Of a DNA stretch of 64,000 bases, positions 40,157 to 53,499 are shown in pieces (position 1 is the first letter of the stretch; each line of letters begins with the position of its first letter). The notes below the pieces were generated by a model, which made no database searches, was not told the DNA's origin, and saw nothing but the letters and a program-made list of their open reading frames with translations. This DNA is from Adiantum capillus-veneris (lineage: Eukaryota; Streptophyta; Polypodiopsida; Polypodiales; Pteridaceae). Made by a program: the position numbers and the translations under genes. The stretch spans positions 22,960,991 through 23,024,990 of the forward strand of contig CM043942.1 in assembly GCA_014529385.2 (NCBI GenBank). The letters run 5' to 3'.

Positions 40157-40768
40157 ATGAGATTCATCCTGGCTCTACTCCTCACTTGTTCATCACATTG
40201 GAGATCCGATTGCACCATCACAATAGGCTCCGTGAGAGCTACGCAACAACACCAAACATTCCACAAAATGGAGCTCACGTGCTAATGCATCTATAAGCGC
40301 CTTGTGGTCGTAAGTGTATCAAACAATGTCTGGTTTTTGCATGCAAGTAGTCATTAGAATTGTGGCGACATAAGCTACTCATAGGTACTCATAGATTTCA
40401 GTTTCAGGAAATTTCAAAATTCTGCTATGTCTTCATACATATTTTTTGCAAATGGGTCTAGAGTGAGGGCTTTGAGTGTAGAGACTTTGGGACAGATGTA
40501 TCCTAGTGAGGGGATGGTGTTCCTTAAGTTTCGCATGATTCCGGTATGGTTTGGTGAGTTACATTCTGTTCGTGTGTATGTGGGTTGAGTGGTGTAGTTG
40601 AGAGAAGTGAGATTCTTGATTGTGGTTTAGTTGGCCTTTGAGAGTGTTGTATGTGTGGATGGTCTGAGTTTGACAAGATAAAGAGATTACCTCCGTGCGC
40701 CTATTGTGTCATCTGTGTCCTCGATTGACATTATGTTGATTGAGGTAGTGTTTCATGCACTTTATAGG
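39788..40768 (+). repeat. Gpr-E 5' LTR, 3' end damaged
   Basis: Starts TGTTGACCCATGAGTCAAC and aligns with Gpr-D 8852-9770. TATA box TATATAAG at 39998-40005, long (TG)n(GA)n at 40069-40155, palindrome half-site CTTCATACATAT at 40431-40442. The last roughly 40 bp of the LTR are lost. Confidence 0.85.
40069..40155. repeat. Microsatellite (TG)n(GA)n in Gpr-E LTR
   Basis: About 21 TG then 22 GA units. The orthologous place in the Gpr-D LTR is only TGTGTGTGAGAGAGAAAGAG. Confidence 0.97.
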
Positions 40769-40785
40769 TAGTGTTTCATGCTGGG

Positions 40786-42318
40786 GACACAAGGACTTGA
40801 GTAGTTAATCCTACTAACACTTGTGTGATGGTTGCTTGCTTTAGTTTTGACCAAAGAGAGCATTTTTCTCAAGTGGATCCGGAAGACAATATTCCAAGAT
40901 CAAGTGGACAGCCAGGAAGCGTGTGTCTTGCCGAGGGTCTGTGATGACTAGATAGATTTAGTTAGGATTTGTAGTATTAGCTGTAGATTAGAGTAGTCGT
41001 TGGTGATTGAGTGATTTGTGAGGTGATAAAAGCATTTGCTAGTTTGTGTGTGGCAGTGAAGTTTTTTTTCTACTCATAGATGCAAAACCCCATATGATGT
41101 GTAGGAGTAGCTTTAGGTAAGTAATCTGATTTTGATCTAGAGCTATTTATCACTGAATTATTTGCTAAAGTGCTTGTTTGCATTCATGATCTTTGAAAAG
41201 CCTAATTTTGAGGGTAAAAATGCACAAAAAAAAAGATTTGTGTTGACATTTTTCATGACTGGTTGGTGTTGTGCATATAAGAGAGCATATGCAAGGGTTC
41301 TATGAAGGAAAATTGAAATTATGAAAACTTGGGCATCATACACATATGATGTCTCAAGAGGCATCTTGAGACCAAATTTGACAAAATTGACTACATCAGA
41401 GTGTTCAAAAGGGGTGTTCTACCCTAAGTGCATACTGAAAGTAGAGTCTTGACCAACTCTTGACACCCAAAAGACAAAAGATAGTGTCAAAACGAAAAAA
41501 AGAGAAACTTGTATTTTTAAGCACATTTTTGCATGAAATTTGGTAAAAGTGCTTGAAAACCAGTGCTAAAGACTTGGGGATGCTTGTGAATAAATTTTGG
41601 ACATAAATCTATCAACAAACATCATACATATGATGTCTACAGGGTAATTCTAGCAGCAAAAATGAACTTTTGACATTATACCCATCTTTTGCATGTGTTG
41701 AGCACATACACTAAGTTTCATTTCATTTGGGCTTATAGATTGAGTTTTGAGGGTATTTTACTCTTTTAGGGAATTTGCTTGTCAAAAGGTGATGATTTTG
41801 TACAATTTAGACATCCAAAATTTATTGTGATCACATATTCTTGTTCTACATACCAAGGGGCACCTGGGGTAGAAAAAAAAGTCCATTATGACCACCTAGA
41901 CATGATACATGTATGATGTCCTGGAGGCCATATTTGAGGTCAAAGTATATGTATGAGTGCCCCCTTGTGATCTAGAGAATTTAGGAAGCATATAGCCCAA
42001 AATTCATTGAATTTGAAGCATTATTGGGCTTGTAAAAGCCACAAGACTCATCTAGGCAAGAGAATGCTTGAATTTGATCATATCTAGCACAAAAAGTGTT
42101 GAAATTCAATTTTGAAACTTGATGTGGGTTCCCATTTAGTGAGCAACCCGTGGAATGAGTTTCACCTCATTCTGACCAGTTAGACATCATACGTGTCTGA
42201 TGTCTAAAGGGCAATTTTAGGGAACAAAATTGATATCAAAGCATATTAGGGTGTTTAGCACCACAAGACAAGCTTATAGACCAAGTTTCATAGTCATCAT
42301 ACATGTATGATGTCTTAG
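40786..42318 (+). other. Gpr-E leader, left part, with palindromes
   Basis: Noncoding. Palindromic copies at 41331-41354, 41619-41636, 41898-41921, 42182-42205 and 42292-42315, most based on the arm GACATCATACA followed by its complement, with up to two mismatched positions. The third base pair differs from Gpr-D (ATCAT/ATGAT instead of ATCCT/AGGAT). Confidence 0.85.
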
Positions 42319-42462
42319 TGTTGGGATTCAAGCAAACTAGCCGGACATCCCACTTACTACTAACACATCTACTAACTTAACCAATATACACTTATTCTTT
42401 AATACACTAAAAGAATAAGGAGCTGCAACAGGATAATGTTGTTGTGCACTCCACCCAAAGCA

Positions 42463-42513
<51 letters not shown>

Positions 42514-42554
42514 TCTTGCACTTGCACTCGCACACGCTTGCCGTGGCACCTTCA
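42319..42554 (+). repeat. Cop-F 5' LTR
   Basis: Starts TGTTGGGATTCAAGC and ends GGCACCTTCA. Contains (TC)n at 42465-42511. Confidence 0.92.
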
Positions 42555-42556
42555 AC

Positions 42557-42568
42557 TGGTATCACGGC
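42557..42568 (+). promoter_or_regulatory. Cop-F primer-binding site, altered initiator-Met type
   Basis: TGGTATCACGGC. The first eight bases match the usual TGGTATCAGAGC and the rest is changed. Confidence 0.7.
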
Positions 42569-43682
42569 AAGGTTTGTGCTTGCCATTTTTTGTGTCCGTG
42601 CGCACGCAATTTCAAAAGTACAAACAGGTTTCCGATTTTGGCATCGGCAAATTCAACGTTCCGAGAGCGTTTCCAAGCAGGTGTCCTGTGTCCTGGAGTT
42701 TTACCCCCCTTTTGAAGTTGTTCGTGCAGTCGAAAGCTTCATCTGAGCTACGCTTCAAGAGTTGTATTTTTCAACTACACTTTTGCTACAGCTACAGGTA
42801 CAGGTACAAGACACAGGTGCAGGTTATTCAGAGACTATTTTGGGATGGTATATAGCCGTTTTATGGCTATTATGTGTTATTGAGATGGTGTTTATGGGTT
42901 GATTAGGAGCACTTTTCAGCATCGACATTGTCTCGGGTTTTTTTTTCCAAGCATCCATCTCCTCACAAGTTCTTGCATACATACATGATATCCAGGTTTC
43001 TTACAGGTTGCAGTGTTTAGCATCAACACAGATTTCAGTGGGAGTTCTTGATGTGCATATGCATTGTTTTGGCACTTTTGATAGTGGTTTTACTTTCCAC
43101 AGGGATTTGTTTACTGCTTGCACATTTTGTTTGGTGCCTGTTTGAGCGCGTATACTGCACCTTGCAGTATTGTTGATAGTGGATGTACATTGAGTTGCAA
43201 AAACTCCCATATGTATCTTTTGTGGAGTCGATTTGGCTTGTTTCTGGCAGTTCTGACCGTTTCTAAGACTCAATTCGGAAGCCCTTTCTGAGACTGGGCT
43301 GGTTTCTTGTCTACATAACCTTTTGTGAGGGTCGATAGTGTGAGGTTTTCTTGAGCTAGGCGATTCTCAAATGTTGAGATCCTTCCAGTGATATAGGTTG
43401 CTGGAGTACCCCTTTTTCGTAGCCTCGCCATAGGACATGTATAGAGAGGGCTAGGTGCATTTGACACAATGTTGGCAGTCTTGGGTCAGCTTTTGACTTT
43501 TTATGCACAGTTAGTGGTTGATGCACCTGTCTTATGCTCTGAGAGCATTACTTTTGATGCGTTACTGATCTCTTGTGACAATTTCGGATTGAGATTCTGT
43601 CAGTTTTTTTGGGAAAACTTTGCCTAATTTTTCTCAGAATTACCAGTGTTTACCGTCGCCATATTATCTTTAGCTTGCAGCC
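42569..43682 (+). other. Cop-F leader
   Basis: About 1.1 kb with no supported gene. ACAGGT-type repeats about 42790-42830, as in Cop-A. Confidence 0.6.
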
Positions 43683-46600
43683 ATGTCATCTAGTGGTAAA
43701 AAGGATATTTACAATATCCGAAAATTTGATGAGACGAATTTTGCTATCTAGAAAGAGCAGATTCAAGATGTTCTTATACAAAAAGGCCAACTCAATCCTA
43801 TCATGGAGCGCCCAGAGGGTGAGTATATAGATGTTGAGTGGGAGAGACTTGATGCTAAGGCCAAATCTACCCTCCATTTGCATTTGGCCGAATCTGTGTA
43901 CTTTACTATAGTTGGAGAAAGGACTACTAGAGATGTATGGGATAAGTTGTGTTCCAATTATGAGAACAAAAGTGCCACTAATAAGGTTTTCTTGATAAAG
44001 AAGCTGTTTGACCTTCGTATGAAGGAAGAGGGCACTATTTTTGCTCACATTAATGAGTTCAATATCATTTTCACTCAGTTGACCACTCAGGGTTTGGTCT
44101 TTGTTGAGGAAATCAAATGCATCTTCTTGCTATGCAGTTTACCCTTGTTTTGGGATACGTTCTATACTACAATTAGCAACTCAGCACCTGGTACCAGTCT
44201 AGTGTACAATGATGTCCTTGGGAGTCTATTTACCGAGGATATTTGCAGGAAATATCTCAAAGGCAAAAAGGATGGTGATGCGTATGTTGCTAGTGATAGA
44301 CAGAGGGGTCGTACTCAAAGTCGTGCCAAAAGCAAGGAACGTGGGGGATCACACAGTAAGTCTCGGAGTTCTATGCGTAATTTTGAGTGCTATCACTGCC
44401 ATAAAAAAGGGCGTGTGAAGAAGGATTGCAAGAAATGGCAGCAAAGCAAAAAGGATAAACAATCCGGTGACACTCCTAAGTTTGATGATTCAAACAAGGG
44501 CAAAGCAAAGTTAGAGGAGATCAATGTGCTAGAGTCTTCAAATGCTCCTATTGTAGACACTCTTCCAGCGGTTGTTATGCCACTTACCTCTAATGTATTG
44601 GTCTTCACAGCAGATCTACCTGTCAAGGCTCTTGTTACAAAAGATGCGCAGTATGTACATAATTGTTAGTAGATTCTGGTGCGAGTTTCCATGTGACACC
44701 ACATAGAGAGCGGTTCTCTACTTATTCTCACTCTTGTGGCAAAGTGAGACTTGGTGATGCTTATGGACTAGACATTGAGGGTGTCGAAAATGTCAAATTG
44801 CATCTAAGAAATGGCACGCACTTTACTTTATGTAATGTCAGACATGTGCACAAGTTGACTAAAAGCTTGATTTTTTTTGGCCAGCTTGATGATTTGGGCT
44901 ACAACACCACATTTGTCAATGATTCGTGGATAGTATGCAAAGGTAATCTTGTTGTACTCAGAGGTCAGAAGCATGGTACCTTGTATTCCATGCATGTGCC
45001 AGATGTTGGTCATGATTACATATCTATAGCCGAGATGCCGTCTACTGAGTTGTGGCATTGCCGGCTAGGTCATATTAGCCAAAAAGGAATGAGAACTCTA
45101 ACTCGTTTTGGCTTTACCTGATCTTGTCTTATGTTGACTTTCCTGTTTGTGAGCACTGTATCTATGGAAAACAAACTAGGTCCGTTCACTTACCATTGGG
45201 TCAAAAGCAAGCTGAACCTCTAGATTTAGTACATAGTGATGTTTGTGGTCCTATGCCAACCAAATCTCTAGGGGGGGCCAGCTATTTTATGACATTCATA
45301 GATGACTCTACTCGAAAGGTGTGGGCATATCCTTTGCAACATAAGGATCAAGTTCTTCATGTGTTCCTGAAATTTTTGGCACTTGTTGAGAATCAGTCTG
45401 GCAAGAAACTCAAGAGGTTGCGGAGTGACAACAGTGGAGAGTATGTCTCCAAGGAGTTCGACAATTTATGTGCTAAAAGGGGGATTAAAAGGTAGTTTAC
45501 TGCACCATACACACCAACTCAGAATGGAGTTGCTGAGCGCATGAATTGTATGAATCAGGAAAGAGTCACAACCATGCTTTCTATGGCAAATCTCACACCA
45601 GGATTTTGGGCAGAAGCCTTCTTGACCGCAGTGCACATAATAAATCGTTCGCCTACTAGTACGCCATTGAATTATGAGATTCCCAAAGAGTTATGGTCTA
45701 AACGTAAGCCCACTTATGACCATCTACATGTTTTTGGTTGTGAATCTTGCTCATGTGCCTAAACAACTTCGACAAAAGTTAGAGCCAAAGTCACACAAAT
45801 GTATTTTCATTGGATATTGTGCAAATGGAGAGATGGGATATCGTCTCTGGCACCTGGAATCTTGTCAAATCATCCGTAGTTTAGATGTGATCTTCAATGA
45901 GTCAAAGATGCATAAACAATCTATCAAGGAAATAGAGATTTTGAGAGTCACTTTTGAGAGACAGTGAAATCAACTCGACGGGCTAGTGAATAGCAATGCT
46001 CCAGAGGGAGCGAATAGCAATGGTCAAGGAGTGAGACGGTCTACTAGAGTCTCTTGTCCACCTGCGTGTTTCGAGCCAGGTTTTGATTACATCATGTTGA
46101 CCGATTGCCATGAGCCAAGCTGCTACCAAGAAGCCATGATGACAGATGATGTGGAGAAGTGGGAGCAGCCTATGGAATCTGAGTATAACACGATTCTGGC
46201 TAATGACACTTGGGACTTGGTAGAACTGCCAAATGATGCAAAAGCTTTACCTTGCAAATGAGTTTATAAGAAGAAAATTACCCCAGGTGATCCAAATCCA
46301 AAGTACAAGGCTAGACTTGTAGCCAAATGGTTCAAACAGCAAAAGGGAGTCGATTTTGATGAAATCTTCTCGCCTGTGTGGTCAAGATGACAACGCTTAG
46401 AATTGTACTTGGTCTTCTAGCGATTGAGGACATGGAACTTGTCCAAATGGATGTGAAGACGACATTTCTTCACGGGGATCTTGATGAGGATGTTTACATG
46501 CAGCAGCCTGAAGGGTTTGTTAAGGAGAACGCATCTCGTGAGGAGCTAGTATGTAAGCTCAAAAAGGCACTTTATGGCTTAAATCAGGGTTCAAGGCAGT

Positions 46601-46906
46601 GTTATCATAAATTTGATGCATGTATGAGGTCTCAAGGGTACAAAAGGAGCAAACATGATCACTCCTTTGTACACAAGAAAGCTAGATGATGGCTCGATGA
46701 TCATTCTAGTTTTGTATGTTGATGACATGTTATAACTAGGAAATCCATTGCGAAAATTGCCAACTTGAAGAAAACACTTAGCAATAATTTTGCAATGAAA
46801 GATTTAAGGGATGCCACACACTTTCTTGGCATGCGAATCAAAAGAGATTGCAAACATCGTATGCTTGAGTTATCTTAGGAAACATACATTGAGAAAGTTT
46901 TGCAGC
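43683..46906 (+). pseudogene. Cop-F gag-pol, 5' portion
   Basis: ATG at 43683 (MSSSGKKDIYNIRKFDETNF). The first stop is a TAG where Cop-A has Trp (NFSYWKD against NFAI-stop-KEQ). Readable domains: Gag with knuckle CYHCHKKGRVKKDC (about 44388; the His is replaced by Val-containing context, so it is imperfect), protease DSGASFHVTPH (about 44670), integrase with HSDVCGPMP, LRSDNSGEY and QNGVAERMN (about 45235-45545), RT with ARLVAKWFKQQKG, DVKTTFLHGDL and VLYVDDM (about 46310-46730). Stops or shifts lie near 44669, 45121, 45495, 45762, 45967, 46261, 46378 and 46689. Split at 46906 inside RT. Confidence 0.9.
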
Positions 46907-47567
<661 letters not shown>

Positions 47568-49545
47568 TGCCCCCCTTCCTGATGTAGATTCCGTCCTCGG
47601 AAGCTATTGAGTTGAAGCTCGTTCATTGAGGTGGAAGATCATTTGAGATGAATGTCCTTAGCCTTCTTCAGTCACTGCAAAATCAAACAACATTGGCACA
47701 GTAATTGCATTCTCATAAACAATTAAAGAAGCTATTGAGTTGAAGCTTGTTCGTTGAGGTGGAAGATCATTTGAGATGAATGTCCTTAGCCTTCTTCAGT
47801 CACTGCAAAATCAAACAACATTGGCACAGTAATTGCATTCTCATAAACAATTAAAAAACATATGCAATTTTAGGCAGACAAATTGATTGGTAACAGAATT
47901 TTAAACCATTTGTAAGCAAACAATAAACATTAAATTGCAATATAATCAAACGCATAAATAGATGTAAAGGTAAAAAATTAAACAAGTCTAAGGTCGCTAA
48001 TTTAACGGTCGAAAGGCACTAAAGATCGACTATTAATACCATGGGTAAGCTTCTCAATTTTCTCTGGTCAATTAAGTTGTTTAATCGCGAGAGCCAAGTA
48101 TTTCATGTTTGACGGCTGACTAGAGGCTATACCTAGAAGACCTTGTAGTTAAGCTACGATAAAAGGAATTTCTCACGAAATCATCGCCTGACTAATTACT
48201 TTTTCTTTGACACCCCAAAGTCTTTTCACAGTGATTCCATTTTGATGTGTGTGCTTATTTTGTATGCCTTGGGTTTTTTGCTTTTCAAGGAAAAGCGCCC
48301 ACACTGGGAACCTCTAGGGCTCTAGTACCATAGGCGATACATGTGAGTGAAGTACCAAATCAAGCCGAGATTTCTCTTCCAGCTTAAGATTTTACATTGT
48401 GGCACTTTGTTTTGTTTTGTTTTATTTTGTTTGTTCGTTTTCATCATTTTAATTTTGTAACTTTGGGAGGTCATATAACACTGTTACACCTCCCCAGGCT
48501 CATCACACTAGTAAACTCTCTTTATAATACTTAAGCTAAAGGTCAATAGGGTCAAGCCCACTAGAGAGCCCTACTACATTTCACACAATGCTGCCTAAAT
48601 CGGATTAAGAACCTAAGTAACCATTGATTATTAGGAAGGCATTCCCCATGGTATTAAGAGAATATCTCTAACACCTAGCTTGGTCAAACTAGCTTAGAAA
48701 GACTGCTTGATTTTTAAACCTAGACAAGTGATTATGACAAAAAATTACATTGAATTTAATATTTGATACTAAGAAAATGCGCTGAATTTTACTCTACCAA
48801 TCACAATTAAAGGAGACAAACATGGATGCAAAAAGATAAGGGGCAATGCTAATGGACAAGGAACACCTGTTTGTGTTGATGGTCGCGCTTGACTTGAAGT
48901 GTGAATGAGAGAAAGATTCCATAAGGATCCAAATCCTAACCATAGCAACATGTTCCTGTACACACTATGAAACACAAGAAAACCTCTACGAGGCACATCA
49001 GTGAGAAAAAAGAACTTTGCTAATCACTCAACCCTAAAAAAGAAACACTCCTATTGTACTAAGCTTACCTACCCTCCATCACTCGAGTGATGAGGATCAA
49101 AGGTGTTTGATGACATAGGTTTTTGTTTCAGTGTACCGGATGTGAATGTGTAGGTCTGGGTCAATGTTTTGATTTTTATTGTGCATACTCGTTTGCTAAT
49201 TGCTCTTGCTCTTTATTATTTTTGTTTTTCGTGAGTATAAGGAAGGCTTTATATATACATTCCCTAAGATTGGGAGATTGAGAGGTCAGGGAGGCAGGTT
49301 GAGAGGGAAGCAAGTGAATGATGACTGTCAGCAAACACTCCCCCCTTCCTCGGGTAGATCATACCATTTGAAATGTGCTCGTCACCCTTTGAAACCAATT
49401 GTTCCAGTTGGTAATAGGTGAGGATTTTTGCTAGTAGTTTTCTATTACCTTAGGTGCCTTGTCGAGTTGCAAGGGTGGTAAGGTACTCTCCCAGGATCGA
49501 ACTTGAAGTGGTTCATCAGGTGATTTTTGAACACCGAGAGGTATG
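47568..49545 (-). other. Gpr-G2 3' noncoding region and polypurine tract
   Basis: Polypurine tract at 47568-47580. The rest aligns with 26809-28530. A tandem duplication of period 128 bp at 47600-47855 is unique to this copy. No gene supported. Confidence 0.65.
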
Positions 49546-50416
49546 GATTCCTTTATAGCTTCATGTAGGTCCACTATTGTAGGTGGAGACTGTGGAGAAG
49601 CTTTTACCTCTATGGATGCATTACATGAGGAGCTAGAAGCTTCATGGGACTCCCCCCTTCCTGAGCTAGCTGGAACAAATCATTCTTTCTTCGGTATCCA
49701 AACTAGCTCTAGAGCGGGTGTGTAGCATTCTGTGATTTTTTTCTTTCCACGATCGTCAATTCATTTCGGAGCTACAGGATTGGGCGCACATGGGTCAGGT
49801 GACAGGTAAGAACACAAATCTACATTTTGGTACCCAGATTTGATTATTTCCTTGATAGTAGCCTTGGGTTTCCAATAGTCGTTTAGGAATCCAACGCCAC
49901 GTTTCCTTACATTTCTTGGAGCGAGTGGGACGTTTCTTACAAGGCTTCTGTTTTTTAGCATCAGCTATGGTCGCTAAAAAAGCGTTAAGGACCCACTTGT
50001 ATGTTTTCTTTGTTATATTAGGACGAGTCTTGTCAAAAGTTATATGCATTGCTTGTAGCATATTTAAGGGTATGGGTATTTCATCCCCCTCGGGTGTTAC
50101 CCAGGTTGTCTCTTTGTTTCCCCAAGTGTCTCAACCAGTTACAAAATCCACTCGAATGACAGAATCAGTCATGCACCATTTCTGCTCCCTCATGAAAGGA
50201 CGTCATGCACCATTTTTGCTCCGTCATGAAAGGACGTCCTAAGATCATCTCCGATGCCATAGTGTGCTTGGAGAAATCCATAACAATGAAGGTAACTCTT
50301 ATTTTATGTCCAAAGACCTTGATCTTGAGATCTTCTAGAATCCCAATAGGTTTAACAATAGACCCATTGGCCATCTTCACTACTATAGTTGTGGTCGCAA
50401 GGTGAGTTCTTCCCAT
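49546..50416 (-). pseudogene. Gpr-G2 protease and W-[IV]-P-K tail
   Basis: Motifs at 49882-49893 (WIPK), 49825-49836 (WVPK) and 49689-49700 (WIPK). The first site of Gpr-G1 is here WVLN. The protease second block is recognisable (MASEMILGRPFM), and a local rearrangement near 50165-50230 repeats the codons for the adjoining residues. Stops and shifts make it non-functional. Confidence 0.72.
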
Positions 50417-51706
50417 AGTTTCCCATCAATTTTTAGTCACAATGCTAACCCCAGCGCCACCATCAAGGATTCCCTTTATAGTTAATCCCTTAGTAGTGAT
50501 TGGTATGGTCGCATTTGATTCATCACCCTCAAAGTATTGTCCCAACTTATTAATAGGTATTTCTATAACAAGGTTCTTATCTAGGTTGGGTTGTGGATCT
50601 AAGTGTTCCTCCTCTATTGGTATCTCCCCCGCTCCATCCATCTGTGCAAATTGTGGTAGCCCAAACTTTAGTTCTCCATTGAGGAAGGCTCGAAGAGCTG
50701 AGACTAGCTCAGCATCTTTATATAGTTTGGACATGATGGTGGTTTTAACTTATGAAGACATGAAATCCATCAATTTGGCAAAGTTTAACGGCACCTTTTG
50801 GCCTTGAGTCCCTTGACGTGGGGAAGATGGGATCTCCATTTCTTCGATAGGATCAAGTAGTCCCTCTGTAAACATTCTTTCCATCAAGAAGTGAGTACTC
50901 CCACTTTCCCATGACTTTAAGTCACTTTCTTCTTGGATGACACTAGGTATGGCTAAGGGTCTATGGACTTGGTGAGGTTGATGTTGCGTAAGGAACACGG
51001 TGTCTGTAATCTGGATCTGCCTAGGTGCTGGTTCTAGATCCCTTTGGGTATCTTCTACCAAACTCCTTAATTGCTTGACTCGCTCAATCTCCTCTGTAGG
51101 GTTTGGATAAGTTCCTATCTTCTTCTTGGATATTGGACATTGTGGCTCATGAAGGTCTTCCTTGTTGGTTTCTATCTTAGTGGATATTTTGGTCTCCATG
51201 GTTTCACCTGAATCAGAATCCTCTTCAGCATCGTTCATATATACGGGGTCGTCACCAGTCCCTGTGTTGGTCTTTGAACTGGGGTCTGACTTCACTGGTT
51301 TTTGTGATCCCTTCCTTCGTGTTTTCTTCTTTTTCTGAGATTGGGCAATTGATGCCGTGTCTCTTTCCTCAAGAATATAATTTTGTTTTTGGAGCATCGA
51401 TCGTGTGAGTACGTTTATTGGTACCACAGGTGTACTTTGTGATGGCTCCTCGGTAACTTCAATCAAGTTTAATGGCGTGATCTTCGGTGCATTTGTATTA
51501 TTTGGACATTGGGCAATCTAATGATCTATGCCACATCGATTAAACATGAGTATTGGCATTGTAGACATGCTTGCTTGACTAGTTTGCATTAGGGTGGCAT
51601 TATTTTGTAGCCTAATAGGACACTCGACTACACGATGTGGACCTCCACACTCATAGCATTGAAGTCTCTTAGCAGTGTAATTGATATTTTGGCCCTCTTG
51701 CAGCAA
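50417..51706 (-). pseudogene. Gpr-G2 protease N-terminus, linker and Gag C-terminus
   Basis: 50426-50734 carries PINKLGQYFEGDESN and the catalytic GILDGGAGVSIVTKN (D-G-G as in Gpr-G1), ended by a stop just after. 50750-51466 is an open linker of 238 codons joined to the Gag end (IEVTEEPSQSTPVVPINVL). 51518-51706 holds the third knuckle CYECGGPHRVVEC and part of the fourth (NRCGIDH). Frames are separated by single stops. Confidence 0.75.
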
Positions 51707-51866
51707 GAGCAGCTACTTGATATACAGGTTTGACTTATCCCCAATAGTCCTCCATGTAGTATTGTGGACTTTCTTGAAGCACATCCATCCCATAGGCAAT
51801 ATTAGGATCTATATCTTCCTCACACCCTTCCTAACAAGCAATAGATGACTCACAACCCACTTGATT

Positions 51867-53492
51867 TGTCATAAAATCTAATATCTAACTAACCCAAATG
51901 ATTTTCTCATATTAAATTGATCACTTAATATGGGAGAATAAACGGGAACAAGTGTTAAGATATAGGTGTGTGCTTATAGATCTATCTCAACATGGGGCCA
52001 ATGGTAAAGGGGCCCAAAAGGGAGATGGTCTATCAAAGAGCAAGGCTAACCAATGGAGCATAAGACCTTAGGGTTAGCTTCATTGAAGACCTCCAATAAA
52101 GGTATGTAAAAAGTCCTTTGACCTTAAGTAAGCTAGGGCTGAGCTTGAGGTGGGAACCCGGCCCAAGCTCGAGGTGCTTGTCCTGCTTGAGGTGCTTTTC
52201 ATGCTTGAGGTGTTTGTCATGCTTGAGGTTCTTGATTAAGATGCTTGAGGTGCTTGACTGGCTCCATGCTTGAGGTGCTTGACTTGCTGCATGATTAAAT
52301 TACTTGAGGTGCCTTGAGAAGCTTGCCTGAGATGCTTGTGGGAACACCCCCTAGTTCAAGTGCTTTGTCATGCTTGATGAGTAAGGTGCTTGATCACCTA
52401 AAGTCAAAATCATTCCTACAAGAGGGGGGGCGAGCCCTTTTCCTAGGAGCTAGAGAGAGAACACCCACTCACACACACAAGGGAAGCCCCAACTTGAAGA
52501 GGCAGCAAGGACACATGTCAGGCCCCTACCCATGTTACCTTCATGTGTTGCTTGAAGCCTATTGGCTAAGCTTCAAAGGGGTCCAATGATAAATTACTTG
52601 AATTATCTAATTGATTTTTCATTTATCAAGTCCTCTCTCTCAAAGGGGAAAGGGGGACACTTGTCCCAAGGCTACCCATGTTGCTTGTAATGGCTCCTGC
52701 TTGTGATTGGCTAGGCCTGGAGGGGTCCAATGAGCTTCAAGCATGAGCTACAAGGGGGGGTCGACCCAAGCTAGCTAGGGCCTTGCTTGAGGGGTATACT
52801 CACCCACACACACTCACAATCACTCTCATTGTGTGCTATGCAAAGTGCAAGAGCTCCCTCTCCAAGCAAGTAGAGGTTGAGAGCCTACACCAACACTCTT
52901 GGCTATGGAGTGCAAATCCAACCAAGAGCCATGCTTCAATGCTTAAGCTTGCCATCTCCTTCTTCTTCATTACTATGCTATTATGTATGCTAGCAACAAG
53001 AGTATGATAAGTGAGGAACTAATTCTTTCTCCTACGAAATGTTTCTTCTTCCTCTTCCCTACCCTCATTCCCTGCTAGCTCTCTCCACCTTCGAAGGTGT
53101 TTGAGGTCTTGGGACTGAGGCTTGGGATAGTTAAAGCTTTCTTCAAGTTTATGTTATGTTTGTGGTGCATGAAGCCTTCCATCTTCATGGCATCACCTAG
53201 GTCACAAGGAACACAAAGACTGTATTGTAACAAGTCTCTCTTTATGGGAGAAATCATAATACAAATGCCTATTGGAGGGGGGACCGGCTCCACATAAATC
53301 CGGTCCTCAATTGTTGTCATGTTCTCTAAACTCTCTCTCTTGCAAAAGTATTGTCTATGCCAAGTTAACTAATTGCTATGATTATGTTGCTATCTTCAAT
53401 TATGTCTACCCGCTATGCTCACAAAATCATTTCTTGAAAGTACTCTCATTAAATTCCGCTATTCTCAAATTGAATAGGCAAATTCCATTACA
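51867..53492 (+). mobile_element. Solo LTR of the Chr-B family inside Gpr-G2
   Basis: 1,626 bp from TGTCATAAAATCTAATATCT to AATTCCATTACA, flanked by the duplication TGATT at 51862-51866 and 53493-53497. Gpr-G1 shows the empty site at about 31165-31190 (CACTTGATTCAC). No internal sequence is present, so the element was removed by recombination between its LTRs. Contains a degenerate minisatellite of ATGCTTGAGGTGCTTG units (52150-52330). Confidence 0.95.
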
Positions 53493-53499
53493 TGATTCA

